Part shown: piece by piece, positions 18,313 through 27,213 of the stretch
Layout: each line of letters begins with the position of its first letter
How positions within the stretch are numbered: position 1 is the stretch's first letter
Source: an uncultured Bacteroidales bacterium
GTDB taxonomy: Bacteria > Bacteroidota > Bacteroidia > Bacteroidales > GWA2-32-17
Reading direction: 5' to 3'
NCBI GenBank assembly: GCA_937960415.1
Contig: CALGPK010000058.1
Coordinates: forward strand, 1-35,094
DNA: 35,094 nt
Notes under the pieces: model-generated
What the model saw: only the letters and a program-made list of their open reading frames with translations
What the model was told of the DNA's origin: nothing
Databases searched by the model: none
Program-made: the position numbers and the translations under genes

Positions 18313-21300
18313 ATGAATTTTGCACGATTATTTATATTGCTTTTTCTTATTCGGCTTACTACTTATGGTCAATTTTATAATGGCCTGCAAACCGACTTTG
18401 GTAAAAACCGTGTACAGTATCAAACTTTTCTATGGCAATATTATCGTTTACCTAATTACGACGTGTATTTTTACGAAAATGGTAGCAAATTGGCAGAATT
18501 TGTCGCAAACAAAGCACAGCAAATTATTCCCGAAATAGAATCAAAAATGGGCACAACACTCGAAAAGCGAATTATTTTTCTGGTATATAATAGCCTGAGC
18601 GATTTTCGTCAGAGCAATATTGGTCTAATAACTGGCAATGATCAATACAACATAGGAGGAACCACACAACTCATCGACAACAAGGTTTTCCTTTATTACG
18701 AAGGCGACCATTACCTTCTGGAAAAACAGATAAAAGCAGCCGTAGCACAAATACTCATAGATCAAACACTATTCGGAAGCGACTTTAAGTCGAAAGTAAC
18801 CAACTCCACCTTACTCAATATTCCCGACTGGTATTACAAAGGACTCATCTCATTCCTTTCAGAAGAATGGAGCAGTCAAATTGACAATCATGTTCGCAAC
18901 GGTATTACTACCAAACGATACGAAAAATTTAATCGACTTACTGGAAACGATGCTATTTATGCCGGTCATTCCATCTGGTATTTCATTTACAAAAAGTTTG
19001 GCAAACAAACCTTGCCCAATATTTTATATTTAACCCGTATTTCGAAAAATGTAGAAACCGGTTTTCTTTACACCATAGGCTTGCCACTTAAATATCTTAA
19101 TTACGAATGGCTTGATTATTTTAACAACATTTACCGTAAAGATGAAGAAAAACGCATTCCTCCACCTCAGGAATACATCACCAAAAAAACTAAACCTCAA
19201 CGTGTTGTTCAACAACTCAAAATATCGGGCGACAATCAATGGCTTTGCTACGCCACCAACAACATGGGACGAATAAAAATTTACCTTAAAAATTTGCAAA
19301 CAGGCGAAACACGTTGTATCTACCGACAAGGAGTCCGATTAGATCAAATTACCGATTATTCATATCCTATCATTGCTTGGCATCCGAGCAACAAGTTAGT
19401 AGCGTTCGTAACTGAAAAAAAAGGCAGTAAATTTCTTTATACGTACGAATTAGAAACCAAAGAACTCGATGAAAAAGAAATGTTCAATGTTCAAAAAATT
19501 CTTGACATAGATTTCTCTCACAATGGTTTCAATATGGTATTATCTGCCGTAAAAGACGGATATACCGATATTTTTGTTTTCAATAACGCTTCCAATATTT
19601 ATGAGCAAATAACAAAAGACTTGGCCGACGATAGATATCCTAAATTCATAGAACAGTCTCAAAAAATCATTTTCTCATCAAACCGAAAAAACGAAAATTT
19701 ACAATCAGACAGTACCAACAAAACATACGACATCTTTATATACAACTATAAAAATAAAGACACTGCACTAACCCGAATTACCAATTTGCCCCTTTCCAAC
19801 GAAATAATGCCCTATTTTTATGCCAAAAATGAATATATGTTACTTAGCAACGAGACAGGTATTTACAACCGATACTTAGCCCGATACGACAGCGTCATAA
19901 GCTACATCGACACCGCTACCCATTATCGATATTTCACCAATCTTGAACCTGCTACCAATTATTCACGAAATATCATCGAACACGACATCAATTCTTCACA
20001 AAAAGCCACCGAATTGTTTTTCTTTAAAGGAAAATACTTCTCCCGAATAGAAGATTTATCGAGCATCAAAACCGAAGAAAAAATCAACAGCCCATTTTTG
20101 AAAGATTTACAAAAATTAGCAAAAGATACTATATGGACAAAAAAAACTACCGATAAACTGACGGATACTACAAAGATAAATTCGCTAATTATTGATACAA
20201 ATCAAATCAATATTCAGCACTACATTTTCAACTTTCAACTTCATCAACTCAAAGGGAACCTTAAAAACAACTTAGAAAACCCATCAGAGCCATTTGTAAA
20301 ACTAAAACCCATGATTTATATAACATCATTTTACACAAATACTCTCACATCGCAAGTTGATTTTGGCTTTTTGAGCAATTCGTATCAACCATTTACCGGT
20401 GGACCTTTTTACTACAACCCCGGACTAAATGTTTTTTTTAAACTCGGCACCAACGATCTGTTCGAAGATTATAAAATAACAGGCGGAGTTCGTTTTGCCG
20501 GTAATTTCAATAGCAACGAATATTTGGTAAGTTTCGAAAACCTAAAAAAACAACTCGACAAACAAATAGTATTCCATCGTCTGGCATTAAATAAAATTAA
20601 TAACGTTGCTCTGATGAAAACACATACACACGAATTATTTTACATTCTGCGATATCCATTCAACCAAGTTGCAGCAACTCGCTTTACCTCTCAATATCGA
20701 TACGATCGAACCGCATACATGTCCACCGATATTCAAACTTTAAAACAACCCGACGAAATAAACCTATGGCTCGGTTTCAAAGGCGAATTCATCTACGACA
20801 ACACCATTCATAAAGGACTGAATTTGTTGTTTGGTACACGTGGTAAGATCTTTTTCGAAACTTATTATCAAACCAACCAAAACTTTCAATCGCTCTATGT
20901 TTCGGGCATCGATGTTCGCCATTACCAGCCCATACACCGAACATTTATCTGGGCAACCCGACTTGCTGCCAGCAATTCGTTTGGAAAAGCCAAGCTCATT
21001 TACTACTTAGGCAGTGTCGATAACTGGATTAACCTTAGCACTAAAATACCCTTGTTTGACCCTTCCATACGAATAGACCCCAAACAAAACTACGTCTATC
21101 AAGCCATTGCAACCAATATGCGAGGATTTCCGCAAAATATACGCAACGGCAACCATTTTGTTTTACTCAACAACGAATTACGGCTACCTATTATAAAATA
21201 TCTGATGAATAGGCCTATACATAGCGATTTTTTCGAAAACCTTCAAATCATTGGCTTTGTTGATGCTGGCACTGCATGGAGTGGCAAGTCGCCATACAGC

Positions 21301-21510
21301 AAAGAAAATGCATACAATACCGAAATCATTCAACAAGGACCCATTACCATCATTATCGACAAAAAACGAGAACCCATTGTTTGGGGATACGGATTCGGAC
21401 TAAGAAGTAGACTTCTTGGTTACTTTGTCAGAGCTGACTGGGCGTGGGGAGTAGAAAACAATATGATCATGCCCATGATTTTTTATTTATCGTTGAGTTT
21501 AGATTTTTAA
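18313..21510 (+). CDS. Large TolB-like propeller/outer-membrane beta-barrel protein
   Basis: A 1065-aa exported protein with a signal peptide (about 1-19, LIRLTTYGQ). Residues about 30-280 resemble the peptidase-MA/gluzincin fold, with PDWYYKGLISFLSEEW (171-186) where active members have a P-x-W-x-x-EG motif, but no HExxH is present. Residues about 295-530 contain TolB/PD40-type blades (WLCYATNNMGRIKIYL, IIAWHPSNKLVAFVTEKKG). A low-complexity linker follows. The last 380 or so residues alternate like an outer-membrane barrel of the surface-antigen type and end in an aromatic LSLSLDF. Such proteins are often called translocation protein TolB by similarity; the true role is unknown. The gene lies 43 bp after the kinase. 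Confidence 0.75.
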   Translation: MNFARLFILLFLIRLTTYGQFYNGLQTDFGKNRVQYQTFLWQYYRLPNYDVYFYENGSKLAEFVANKAQQIIPEIESKMGTTLEKRIIFLVYNSLSDFRQSNIGLITGNDQYNIGGTTQLIDNKVFLYYEGDHYLLEKQIKAAVAQILIDQTLFGSDFKSKVTNSTLLNIPDWYYKGLISFLSEEWSSQIDNHVRNGITTKRYEKFNRLTGNDAIYAGHSIWYFIYKKFGKQTLPNILYLTRISKNVETGFLYTIGLPLKYLNYEWLDYFNNIYRKDEEKRIPPPQEYITKKTKPQRVVQQLKISGDNQWLCYATNNMGRIKIYLKNLQTGETRCIYRQGVRLDQITDYSYPIIAWHPSNKLVAFVTEKKGSKFLYTYELETKELDEKEMFNVQKILDIDFSHNGFNMVLSAVKDGYTDIFVFNNASNIYEQITKDLADDRYPKFIEQSQKIIFSSNRKNENLQSDSTNKTYDIFIYNYKNKDTALTRITNLPLSNEIMPYFYAKNEYMLLSNETGIYNRYLARYDSVISYIDTATHYRYFTNLEPATNYSRNIIEHDINSSQKATELFFFKGKYFSRIEDLSSIKTEEKINSPFLKDLQKLAKDTIWTKKTTDKLTDTTKINSLIIDTNQINIQHYIFNFQLHQLKGNLKNNLENPSEPFVKLKPMIYITSFYTNTLTSQVDFGFLSNSYQPFTGGPFYYNPGLNVFFKLGTNDLFEDYKITGGVRFAGNFNSNEYLVSFENLKKQLDKQIVFHRLALNKINNVALMKTHTHELFYILRYPFNQVAATRFTSQYRYDRTAYMSTDIQTLKQPDEINLWLGFKGEFIYDNTIHKGLNLLFGTRGKIFFETYYQTNQNFQSLYVSGIDVRHYQPIHRTFIWATRLAASNSFGKAKLIYYLGSVDNWINLSTKIPLFDPSIRIDPKQNYVYQAIATNMRGFPQNIRNGNHFVLLNNELRLPIIKYLMNRPIHSDFFENLQIIGFVDAGTAWSGKSPYSKENAYNTEIIQQGPITIIIDKKREPIVWGYGFGLRSRLLGYFVRADWAWGVENNMIMPMIFYLSLSLDF

Positions 21511-21522
21511 AATAATTTACCT

Positions 21523-21885
21523 ATGTACGAATGGATGATTTTATTATTAGTAGGTTTGGCTGCCGGAATCTTAGGCGGTATGATGGGAGTTGGTGGTGGT
21601 GTTATTGTTATTCCAGCACTTATGTTCTTTCTTGGTTTAACTCAAAAAGAAGCCAATGCCACCAGTGTTGCTTTTATGCTTGCACCTACCGGATTACTAG
21701 CATTTATCAACTACTACAAAGCAGGACTAGTAAATATTAAGTATGCAGCCTTACTTGCTATTGCTTTTTTTGTAGGAGCATACTTCGGCTCTGCATGGGC
21801 TATCAAAATGCCTATCGATACACTTAAAAAACTTTTTGCAATACTTCTAATATTAGTTGGAATAAAACTCTTTTTTGGAAAATGA
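21523..21885 (+). CDS. Half-size TauE/SafE (DUF81) family transporter
   Basis: A 120-aa membrane protein with four hydrophobic helices (about 4-33, 44-64, 71-90, 98-117). It has the Gly-rich GILGGMMGVGGGVIVIPAL signature of the TauE/SafE family and a conserved NATSVAFMLAPTG segment. Full-length members have two such repeats (about 250 aa); this has one, so it probably dimerises. Single-repeat forms are common in Bacteroidota, so truncation is not implied. The family exports sulfite, sulfoacetate or other organic anions; the substrate here is unknown. The stop overlaps the amidohydrolase start by 4 bp (ATGA). Confidence 0.85.
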   Translation: MYEWMILLLVGLAAGILGGMMGVGGGVIVIPALMFFLGLTQKEANATSVAFMLAPTGLLAFINYYKAGLVNIKYAALLAIAFFVGAYFGSAWAIKMPIDTLKKLFAILLILVGIKLFFGK

Positions 21886-23063
21886 TTGCAGCAGATATTT
21901 TTAAATCGTTAGCTCTACAAAGCTCCGATTTAGTAATTAATACACGTCAATGGCTACATCAGCATCCTGAATTATCGTTTCAAGAAAAGCAAACTTCGGC
22001 TTATATAGCTCAAAAACTTTCGGAGTGGAACATCCCCTTTAAAAATAACATTGGTGGCTATGGCATTGTTTCATGGATAGAAGGCAAACAACCCGGAAAT
22101 AAAATTGCCCTTCGCGCCGATATGGATGCACTCCCTATTCAAGAACAAACAAATTTGCCATATACTTCCATTTACGATGGAATTATGCATGCATGCGGAC
22201 ACGATGCACACACATCTTTACTTTTAGGTGCCTTGTACATCCTTCAACAATTAAAAAACGAATTCAACGGAACTATTTATGGCATTTTTCAACCAGCCGA
22301 AGAAAAAATTCCCGGTGGAGCCATTGCAATGTTAAACGATTCTTTTTTCAACAACCTTACATTCGATGCCGTTGTGGCTCTTCATGTCTCGCCCGAAATT
22401 CCCTGCGGTAAAATTGGATTAAAAGCAGGTCCTTATATGGCTTCGACCGACGAAATATACATCACCGTAAAAGGGAAAGGCGGTCATGCTGCTATGCCTC
22501 ATCATATAAACGATACCGTACTTGTAGCATCGCAAATAATTGTTAACTTACAATCGATTGTTAGTCGCTTATCAAACCCCAATATACCTACAGTTTTGTC
22601 GTTTGGCAAATTTATTGCCAACGGGGCTACCAACATCATTCCAGATGAAGTAAGCATAGAAGGAACATTCAGAACTTTTGATGAGCAATGGCGCAAAGAA
22701 GCCTTACCATTAATTCAACATATTTGCCTGCACACTGCCTTATCAATGAATGTTAAAGCAGAAGTTAAGACTCTTAATGGCTATCCCGTTCTGGTAAACG
22801 ACGCAAATCTTACCGAAAAAATTCAACGTTTTGCCGGTGAATTTCTCGAATCAAAGAATATTATAATGCTCGACCACAGAACAACTGCCGAAGATTTTGC
22901 ATATTTTTCTCAGCGTTTCCCATCGGTCTTATTTCGCCTTGGCACGGGCGGAGAAAATGATTGTTCTTTCCCGTTACATTCTTCCAAATTTAATGTAAAC
23001 GAACATGTTTTTCATTTTGGTCACGGTTTATTGTCATTCATGGCTTACAAATTAACATTTTAA
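21882..23063 (+). CDS. M20-family metal-dependent amidohydrolase
   Basis: A 393-aa enzyme of the aminoacylase/hippurate-hydrolase group (M20D). Metal-site motifs are ALRADMDALPIQE, MHACGHDAHTSLLLGA, GIFQPAEEK, and VALHVSPEIPCGKIG. GKGGHAAMPH lies in the dimerisation/lid domain, and DHRTTAEDFAYFSQ carries the C-terminal Glu ligand. It hydrolyses N-acyl or N-aryl amino acids, or related amides, in the cytoplasm. There is no signal peptide. It is translationally coupled to the half-size TauE transporter, so the transporter may export or import the enzyme's product or substrate (inference). A strong terminator follows. Confidence 0.92.
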   Translation: MIAADIFKSLALQSSDLVINTRQWLHQHPELSFQEKQTSAYIAQKLSEWNIPFKNNIGGYGIVSWIEGKQPGNKIALRADMDALPIQEQTNLPYTSIYDGIMHACGHDAHTSLLLGALYILQQLKNEFNGTIYGIFQPAEEKIPGGAIAMLNDSFFNNLTFDAVVALHVSPEIPCGKIGLKAGPYMASTDEIYITVKGKGGHAAMPHHINDTVLVASQIIVNLQSIVSRLSNPNIPTVLSFGKFIANGATNIIPDEVSIEGTFRTFDEQWRKEALPLIQHICLHTALSMNVKAEVKTLNGYPVLVNDANLTEKIQRFAGEFLESKNIIMLDHRTTAEDFAYFSQRFPSVLFRLGTGGENDCSFPLHSSKFNVNEHVFHFGHGLLSFMAYKLTF

Positions 23064-23156
23064 ATATTTTAAATCATAAGGCAACTTTAACACAACGTAA
23101 TGCGTCTTATTATTGGTTGCCCTCCATAATTCCCATACCAAACCGAAAAACCAGTC

Positions 23157-23191
23157 AAGAGGTTGCTTTTTTTTAAGCAACCTCTTTTTTT
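23157..23191 (+). terminator. Strong intrinsic terminator
   Basis: A perfect 12-bp stem (AAGAGGTTGCTT at 23157-23168 with AAGCAACCTCTT at 23175-23186) with a six-T loop, followed by five more T residues. It lies about 95 bp past the amidohydrolase stop and ends the plus-strand run. Confidence 0.9.
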
Positions 23192-23360
23192 GCAAATCAT
23201 ACTTTGCATGCGAACTATTCTCTTTAAAAGCAATCTCCAAATAGCAATTCACTGAATAAGTTTTAACCCATAAATACTATTGATTTCTATATGTAACTCA
23301 TTTTATTGCATCATTTAGAATGATTTACTTGCAACCTTTAAAAGTTTTTTTTCGTCAAAA

Positions 23361-23392
23361 TTTGTAGAATTTAAATTTAATCTATAATTTTG
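23361..23392 (+). promoter_or_regulatory. Consensus Bacteroidota sigma-ABfr promoter for the T9SS gene
   Basis: TTTG (23361-23364), a 20-bp spacer, then TAATTTTG (23385-23392) match the -33 TTTG/-7 TAnnTTTG pattern completely. Transcription would start near 23398-23400, leaving a leader of about 27 nt before the ATG at 23426. Confidence 0.7.
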
Positions 23393-23425
23393 CTTAAATT
23401 AATGTTTAACTAAACTTGATGTACT

Positions 23426-25429
23426 ATGAAAAAAGTGTTACTAATTATCGTGGCAGTGTGCTTTATTTTTAGCTTACAAGCACAAAAGTATGCCGTTAAA
23501 AACAGTCAAAATTTAAAGCTAAAACAAATTCAAGTAAAAAACGACAACGATGTAATTATCCCGTTTTTACCTGTAAACAAACCTTCTGCAGCTCACAACA
23601 AAGCCGTTGAAGGCATTCTTATTGGCACCAGCGTTAATGCTTATACAGCCATTTACGACCCTAACTACCAAATTGACTACAATCCCGAACTTAATATGTT
23701 GATGCACACCCACCGTGCAGGTGGACAATGGGGAGGTTCAGGCGGTGATTTACGTTGTAAAATAAGCTTAGACGGTGGAGATACATGGACCGATTCTGTT
23801 GTTTTCTTACAACAAGGAAATAATCGCTATCGCTATCCCAATGGCATTATTTACAATCCTGCTGGTAACACCAATATTAACGATGCTTACATTTTGGTCA
23901 ACGGACCCATCACCGATGGTGCTGGCTGGAATTATATGTACTTCGATTCAAAGAAGAAAGATGAAACAAATGCAGTAATCAACCAAATCCCACCTATTAA
24001 TACTAACCAACTGGAAAGAATAAACCTGAGTGGTGGCAATGGAAATTTTTATGTAGGAAGCTTAAAAACGAACAGTGCTAATTCTTGGTACGAAAGTTGG
24101 TATTTACGCAAACTCGTATTTGACACAAATACGAATGGTTTCGATATAAATACCGTTTTTAACAAAACACGCAACTGGAAAATGCGTCAGTTTAGCAATG
24201 CAACCATTGAATGGTGGTTCTGCTGGAATAACGTATTTGATACCGATGGCGAAAGCGGATATGCTTGGTGTTTTGGTGCCGAACAAGAGTTCGACCCCTA
24301 CAACAATACTAGTACTCCTTTAGTTTGGGGAACCTGGAATGGTGGACAAGATTGGATTCAAGCAAATGCAAGTGGATGCTGGCATACATTAAGTAACCTC
24401 ACCGACTTCATTTGGCCTGTAAGACAATCTTTAATTGAATATCCCAACAATCCTGAAATGTGGGAATATCGTCCCTTCTTTGAAGGTGGATCTTCGATAG
24501 ATGACAATTATTCTCCTGGTATTATTGATTATCAAGGAAATCTTCACTTCCTGGCCATCGTTTCAGGAAGATATTCAAATCATCCAGACTCTCTCGGATA
24601 CTCTTATGCAAATCATCCAACTTATTTGTTCGACGTTTACACAACCGGATGGGACCCCATTAATAATACTTATACGTGGGATGTACAATTTGTTGATACC
24701 ATTCATTCTCAGGTTGTTTCCGACGATGCCTCTCCTTATGTTGGACAAGATGGAGGAATGGGATGGGAACACATGTTAAATATCTCTGCTAGCCCCGATA
24801 AAAAAGTAATTTTCGCTATATGGACCGACACTGATCCTCAATTTGACACTATAAATACATTACCCGACATTAAAGTTCGTGCATTTAATTTTGAAAATTG
24901 GACTGCTACACCTGTTATCAACTTCACAGAAGGTGAAGGTGGTTTGTATTTCTGGATTAATACACCGCATTATGTTATAAAAGATGGCAATGATTATATT
25001 ATTCCTTTATCATACATTGATGTATATGAAACTGGCAATCCCGATGTTGCACAAAAACATTATTTCGCTAAGAATTTACGCATCACACCTAACGATTTTA
25101 CCGAAACCATATCTCCTTCTACTATCACCGGAAGCTGCTTCACACAAGCAAGCATTAATAAATATAACCATAGTTTGAAAGTTGAACAAAACAACCCCAA
25201 CCCAGCTAAAAATAATACTCAAATTGCTATTACATTACCCGAAGCTTCCGATGTTACCATTACCATCTCAAATATGATGGGTCAGAATGTTATGGAAATC
25301 AACAAAGGAAAACTTAATGCTGGTAAAAACATTATCAATGTTAACGTAAGCAGCTTACAAAGTGGTGTTTACTTCTACACTGTTAAAGCTAACAATGCTA
25401 CTGTAACTAAGAAGATGATTGTAGAATAA
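23426..25429 (+). CDS. T9SS-secreted protein with sialidase-like Asp-box
   Basis: A 667-aa cargo of the type IX secretion system. The Sec signal peptide is residues about 1-20 (FSLQAQ). The body (about 60-570) is Trp/Gly/Asn-rich and predicted beta. It contains an Asp-box-like SLDGGDTWTD (114-123), as found in sialidase-type propellers, but I cannot find the full set of sialidase catalytic residues. The C-terminal about 80 residues are a type A sorting domain: VEQNNPNPAKNNTQI, VTITISNMMGQNV, LQSGVYFYTVKANN and a basic VTKKMIVE end. This domain would be cleaved on export and the protein attached to the surface or released. It has its own promoter and terminator. Confidence 0.88.
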   Translation: MKKVLLIIVAVCFIFSLQAQKYAVKNSQNLKLKQIQVKNDNDVIIPFLPVNKPSAAHNKAVEGILIGTSVNAYTAIYDPNYQIDYNPELNMLMHTHRAGGQWGGSGGDLRCKISLDGGDTWTDSVVFLQQGNNRYRYPNGIIYNPAGNTNINDAYILVNGPITDGAGWNYMYFDSKKKDETNAVINQIPPINTNQLERINLSGGNGNFYVGSLKTNSANSWYESWYLRKLVFDTNTNGFDINTVFNKTRNWKMRQFSNATIEWWFCWNNVFDTDGESGYAWCFGAEQEFDPYNNTSTPLVWGTWNGGQDWIQANASGCWHTLSNLTDFIWPVRQSLIEYPNNPEMWEYRPFFEGGSSIDDNYSPGIIDYQGNLHFLAIVSGRYSNHPDSLGYSYANHPTYLFDVYTTGWDPINNTYTWDVQFVDTIHSQVVSDDASPYVGQDGGMGWEHMLNISASPDKKVIFAIWTDTDPQFDTINTLPDIKVRAFNFENWTATPVINFTEGEGGLYFWINTPHYVIKDGNDYIIPLSYIDVYETGNPDVAQKHYFAKNLRITPNDFTETISPSTITGSCFTQASINKYNHSLKVEQNNPNPAKNNTQIAITLPEASDVTITISNMMGQNVMEINKGKLNAGKNIINVNVSSLQSGVYFYTVKANNATVTKKMIVE

Positions 25430-25449
25430 TCAACTTTTACGCTTAATAC

Positions 25450-25483
25450 AAAAAAAGGCTGTCGTGTAAGACAGCCTTTTTTA
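25450..25483 (+). terminator. Strong intrinsic terminator after the T9SS gene
   Basis: A 13-bp stem, AAAAAAGGCTGTC (25451-25463) with GACAGCCTTTTTT (25470-25482), and a six-base loop, starting about 20 bp past the stop codon. The arm's A- and T-runs make it potentially active in both directions. Confidence 0.9.
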
Positions 25484-25524
25484 TTATTTTATTTTCTTGT
25501 TTTATTTTAATTTTGTCAAAAAAC

Positions 25525-26268
25525 ATGAAGCTCTTTCAATCAATCATAGAAGCACAACAAACACACAAAACCTGTGTGTTGTGTACCATTGTCAGAACCC
25601 ATGGCTCAACCCCACAAAAAGCCGGAGCCAAAATGCTTGTGTTTGAAGACGGAAGTATAGAAGGCACCATTGGAGGCGGTATCATTGAACATGAAGTTAT
25701 TTTTTTAGCCAAACAACTCATTCAAAATCAGTTAACAACCGATTTTGTCCAAATACCTTCAAATAATACTTCCGATTTTGTTGAAGTTTTTTTAGAACTA
25801 ATAAAACCATTGGTCAATTTATATATTTTTGGAGCCGGACATGTTGGTAAGTCATTATCTTTTTTTGCCAAACCATTCGACTTTGCTATAACACTTATCG
25901 ATCCACGCCCAAATCATACAGACAACAACAATATACGTTATATTCAAAAAGATTACATAGAAGCTCTAAGTATGTTAGTTTTTAATAAACATACTTTTGT
26001 TGTTATTGCTACACCATCGCACGATACCGATAAAGAATTGCTTATTAAAACAGCTACATTGCCTCATGCCTACATTGGACTCATTGGCAGTAAAAAGAAA
26101 ATAGAAAATATCCGAAATTATTGCCTCAAGCACAACTTGCTTTCAAAAGAACAACTTTCTGCCATCAACATGCCCATTGGTATTGACATTGCATCCATTA
26201 GCCCAAACGAAATAGCCATAAGTATTCTTGCCAAAATTATTGATGTTAAAAACAAAATTGGTTTCTAA
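25525..26268 (+). CDS. XdhC/CoxI-family protein
   Basis: A protein of about 247 aa. The ATG at 25525 (MKLFQSIIEAQQ) is preferred over an in-frame TTG four codons upstream. The N-terminal XdhC/CoxI domain has VRTHGSTPQKAGAKMLVFEDGSIEGTIGGGIIEHEV. The C-terminal Rossmann-like XdhC domain (about 95-247) begins LYIFGAGHVGKSLSF and includes LIDPRP, FVVIATPSHDTD and YIGLIGSKKK. XdhC inserts or sulfurates the molybdenum cofactor of xanthine dehydrogenase-like enzymes. The linker between domains is short. No molybdoenzyme subunit or Moco gene lies in this window. The next gene starts immediately at the stop codon. Confidence 0.88.
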   Translation: MKLFQSIIEAQQTHKTCVLCTIVRTHGSTPQKAGAKMLVFEDGSIEGTIGGGIIEHEVIFLAKQLIQNQLTTDFVQIPSNNTSDFVEVFLELIKPLVNLYIFGAGHVGKSLSFFAKPFDFAITLIDPRPNHTDNNNIRYIQKDYIEALSMLVFNKHTFVVIATPSHDTDKELLIKTATLPHAYIGLIGSKKKIENIRNYCLKHNLLSKEQLSAINMPIGIDIASISPNEIAISILAKIIDVKNKIGF

Positions 26269-27147
26269 ATGGTATCCATGTGCTCGACAAAGTTATCTTT
26301 CATTGTACTTATTCTGTCTTTAAATTCACTTTATTCTCAGTACAACAGGCAATTTTTTGACAGCGAATTGCGTCTAAAAAAATGGTTCGACACATTATTT
26401 ATTCGAAACGAAGTCCGATACATCCTGCCAGATACACTTAAATTAACATATTCCGATTCCATTTCCAACGAACTTTTATATATTTTACAACAAGAAAATG
26501 CTTTTACATACCCTTTCGAAATGCTCGATAAAATGAGCAAATTAACTTCGTCCGATAGCCTTGTACGCATTTTTACCTGGAACATAAAACTTTCAAACAA
26601 TTACTTCCGATATTACGGATTTATTTTGAAGCGAGAAAATAAAAAAAGTCTCAAATCGGCTGTCTTTCAACTAAATGACTTATCCGATTCTATACCAGAA
26701 AACCAACTTAACTTTGTAGTGCTTAACCACAAACGTTGGTATGGAGCATTGTATTATCAAATAGCACATTATTCGCACAACAAGCAAAACTATTATTTAC
26801 TGATTGGTTGGGACGGATATAGTTCATACATCAATCGTAAAGTAGTTGAGGTTCTCTATTTTAACCAACGCGGTAAACCCATTTTCGGTAAAGCAGTATT
26901 TAAGTCGAACGATAAAACTTTAAGGCGATTAGTGTTTAATCATAGTATTAAAGCATCTATGGTTTGCCGATACGACAATAAACTTAAAGCCATTGTGTTC
27001 GACCATTTAGTTCCATCATCGCCCATATACAAAAACATGTACGAGTTTTACGGACCAAATGGCACATACGACGCTTACTTTTTAAATAAAAATTTATGGA
27101 TATACAAAGAAGATATAGAAATTAAAAATCCACCACCAAAAAAATGA
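26269..27147 (+). CDS. Uncharacterised secreted protein
   Basis: A 292-aa protein I cannot assign to a named family. An N-terminal hydrophobic signal (about 8-23, FIVLILSLNSLYSQ) suggests export. The ATG at 26269 abuts the XdhC stop; an alternative ATG at 26278 is equally possible. There is no lipobox. The mature part is rich in Tyr, Asn and Lys, with a moderately hydrophobic core around YYLLIGWDGYSSYINRKVVEVLYFNQRGKPIFGKAVF (split here only for description), and ends in a Pro/Lys-rich NPPPKK. It is probably a periplasmic beta-rich protein. Tight spacing suggests co-transcription with xdhC, but no shared function is evident. Confidence 0.7.
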   Translation: MVSMCSTKLSFIVLILSLNSLYSQYNRQFFDSELRLKKWFDTLFIRNEVRYILPDTLKLTYSDSISNELLYILQQENAFTYPFEMLDKMSKLTSSDSLVRIFTWNIKLSNNYFRYYGFILKRENKKSLKSAVFQLNDLSDSIPENQLNFVVLNHKRWYGALYYQIAHYSHNKQNYYLLIGWDGYSSYINRKVVEVLYFNQRGKPIFGKAVFKSNDKTLRRLVFNHSIKASMVCRYDNKLKAIVFDHLVPSSPIYKNMYEFYGPNGTYDAYFLNKNLWIYKEDIEIKNPPPKK

Positions 27148-27187
27148 GTTTAGTCAAAAATATGCAACAATTTATATAGTCATTCAC

Positions 27188-27195
27188 TATTTTTG
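27188..27195 (+). promoter_or_regulatory. Candidate -7 element for the receiver gene
   Basis: TATTTTTG fits TAnnTTTG and lies 19 bp before the ATG at 27214. No good -33 TTTG is seen at 19-21 bp; a TATG at 27161 is 23 bp away. Confidence 0.35.
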
Positions 27196-27213
27196 CATAA
27201 ATTAATTTGATGG

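Larger units (their letters stand above)
23064..23425 (+). other. Intergenic region (362 bp) between amidohydrolase and T9SS gene
   Basis: Contains the strong terminator (23157-23191) and a consensus promoter (23361-23392), both listed separately. A GGCAAC (23080-23085) can pair with GTTGCC (23116-23121), and a small TGCAAA/TTTGCA hairpin lies at 23191-23208 just past the terminator. I see no open reading frame or known RNA gene in it. Confidence 0.6.

Noticed and set aside
21523-21885. Truncated transporter gene
   Set aside because: Single-repeat TauE proteins are frequent in this phylum, and the frame has its own start and a coupled stop, so it is likely intact.
23064-23425. Riboswitch or small RNA in the largest gene-free stretch
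   Set aside because: Only a terminator, a promoter and short inverted repeats are visible; no recognised riboswitch core.
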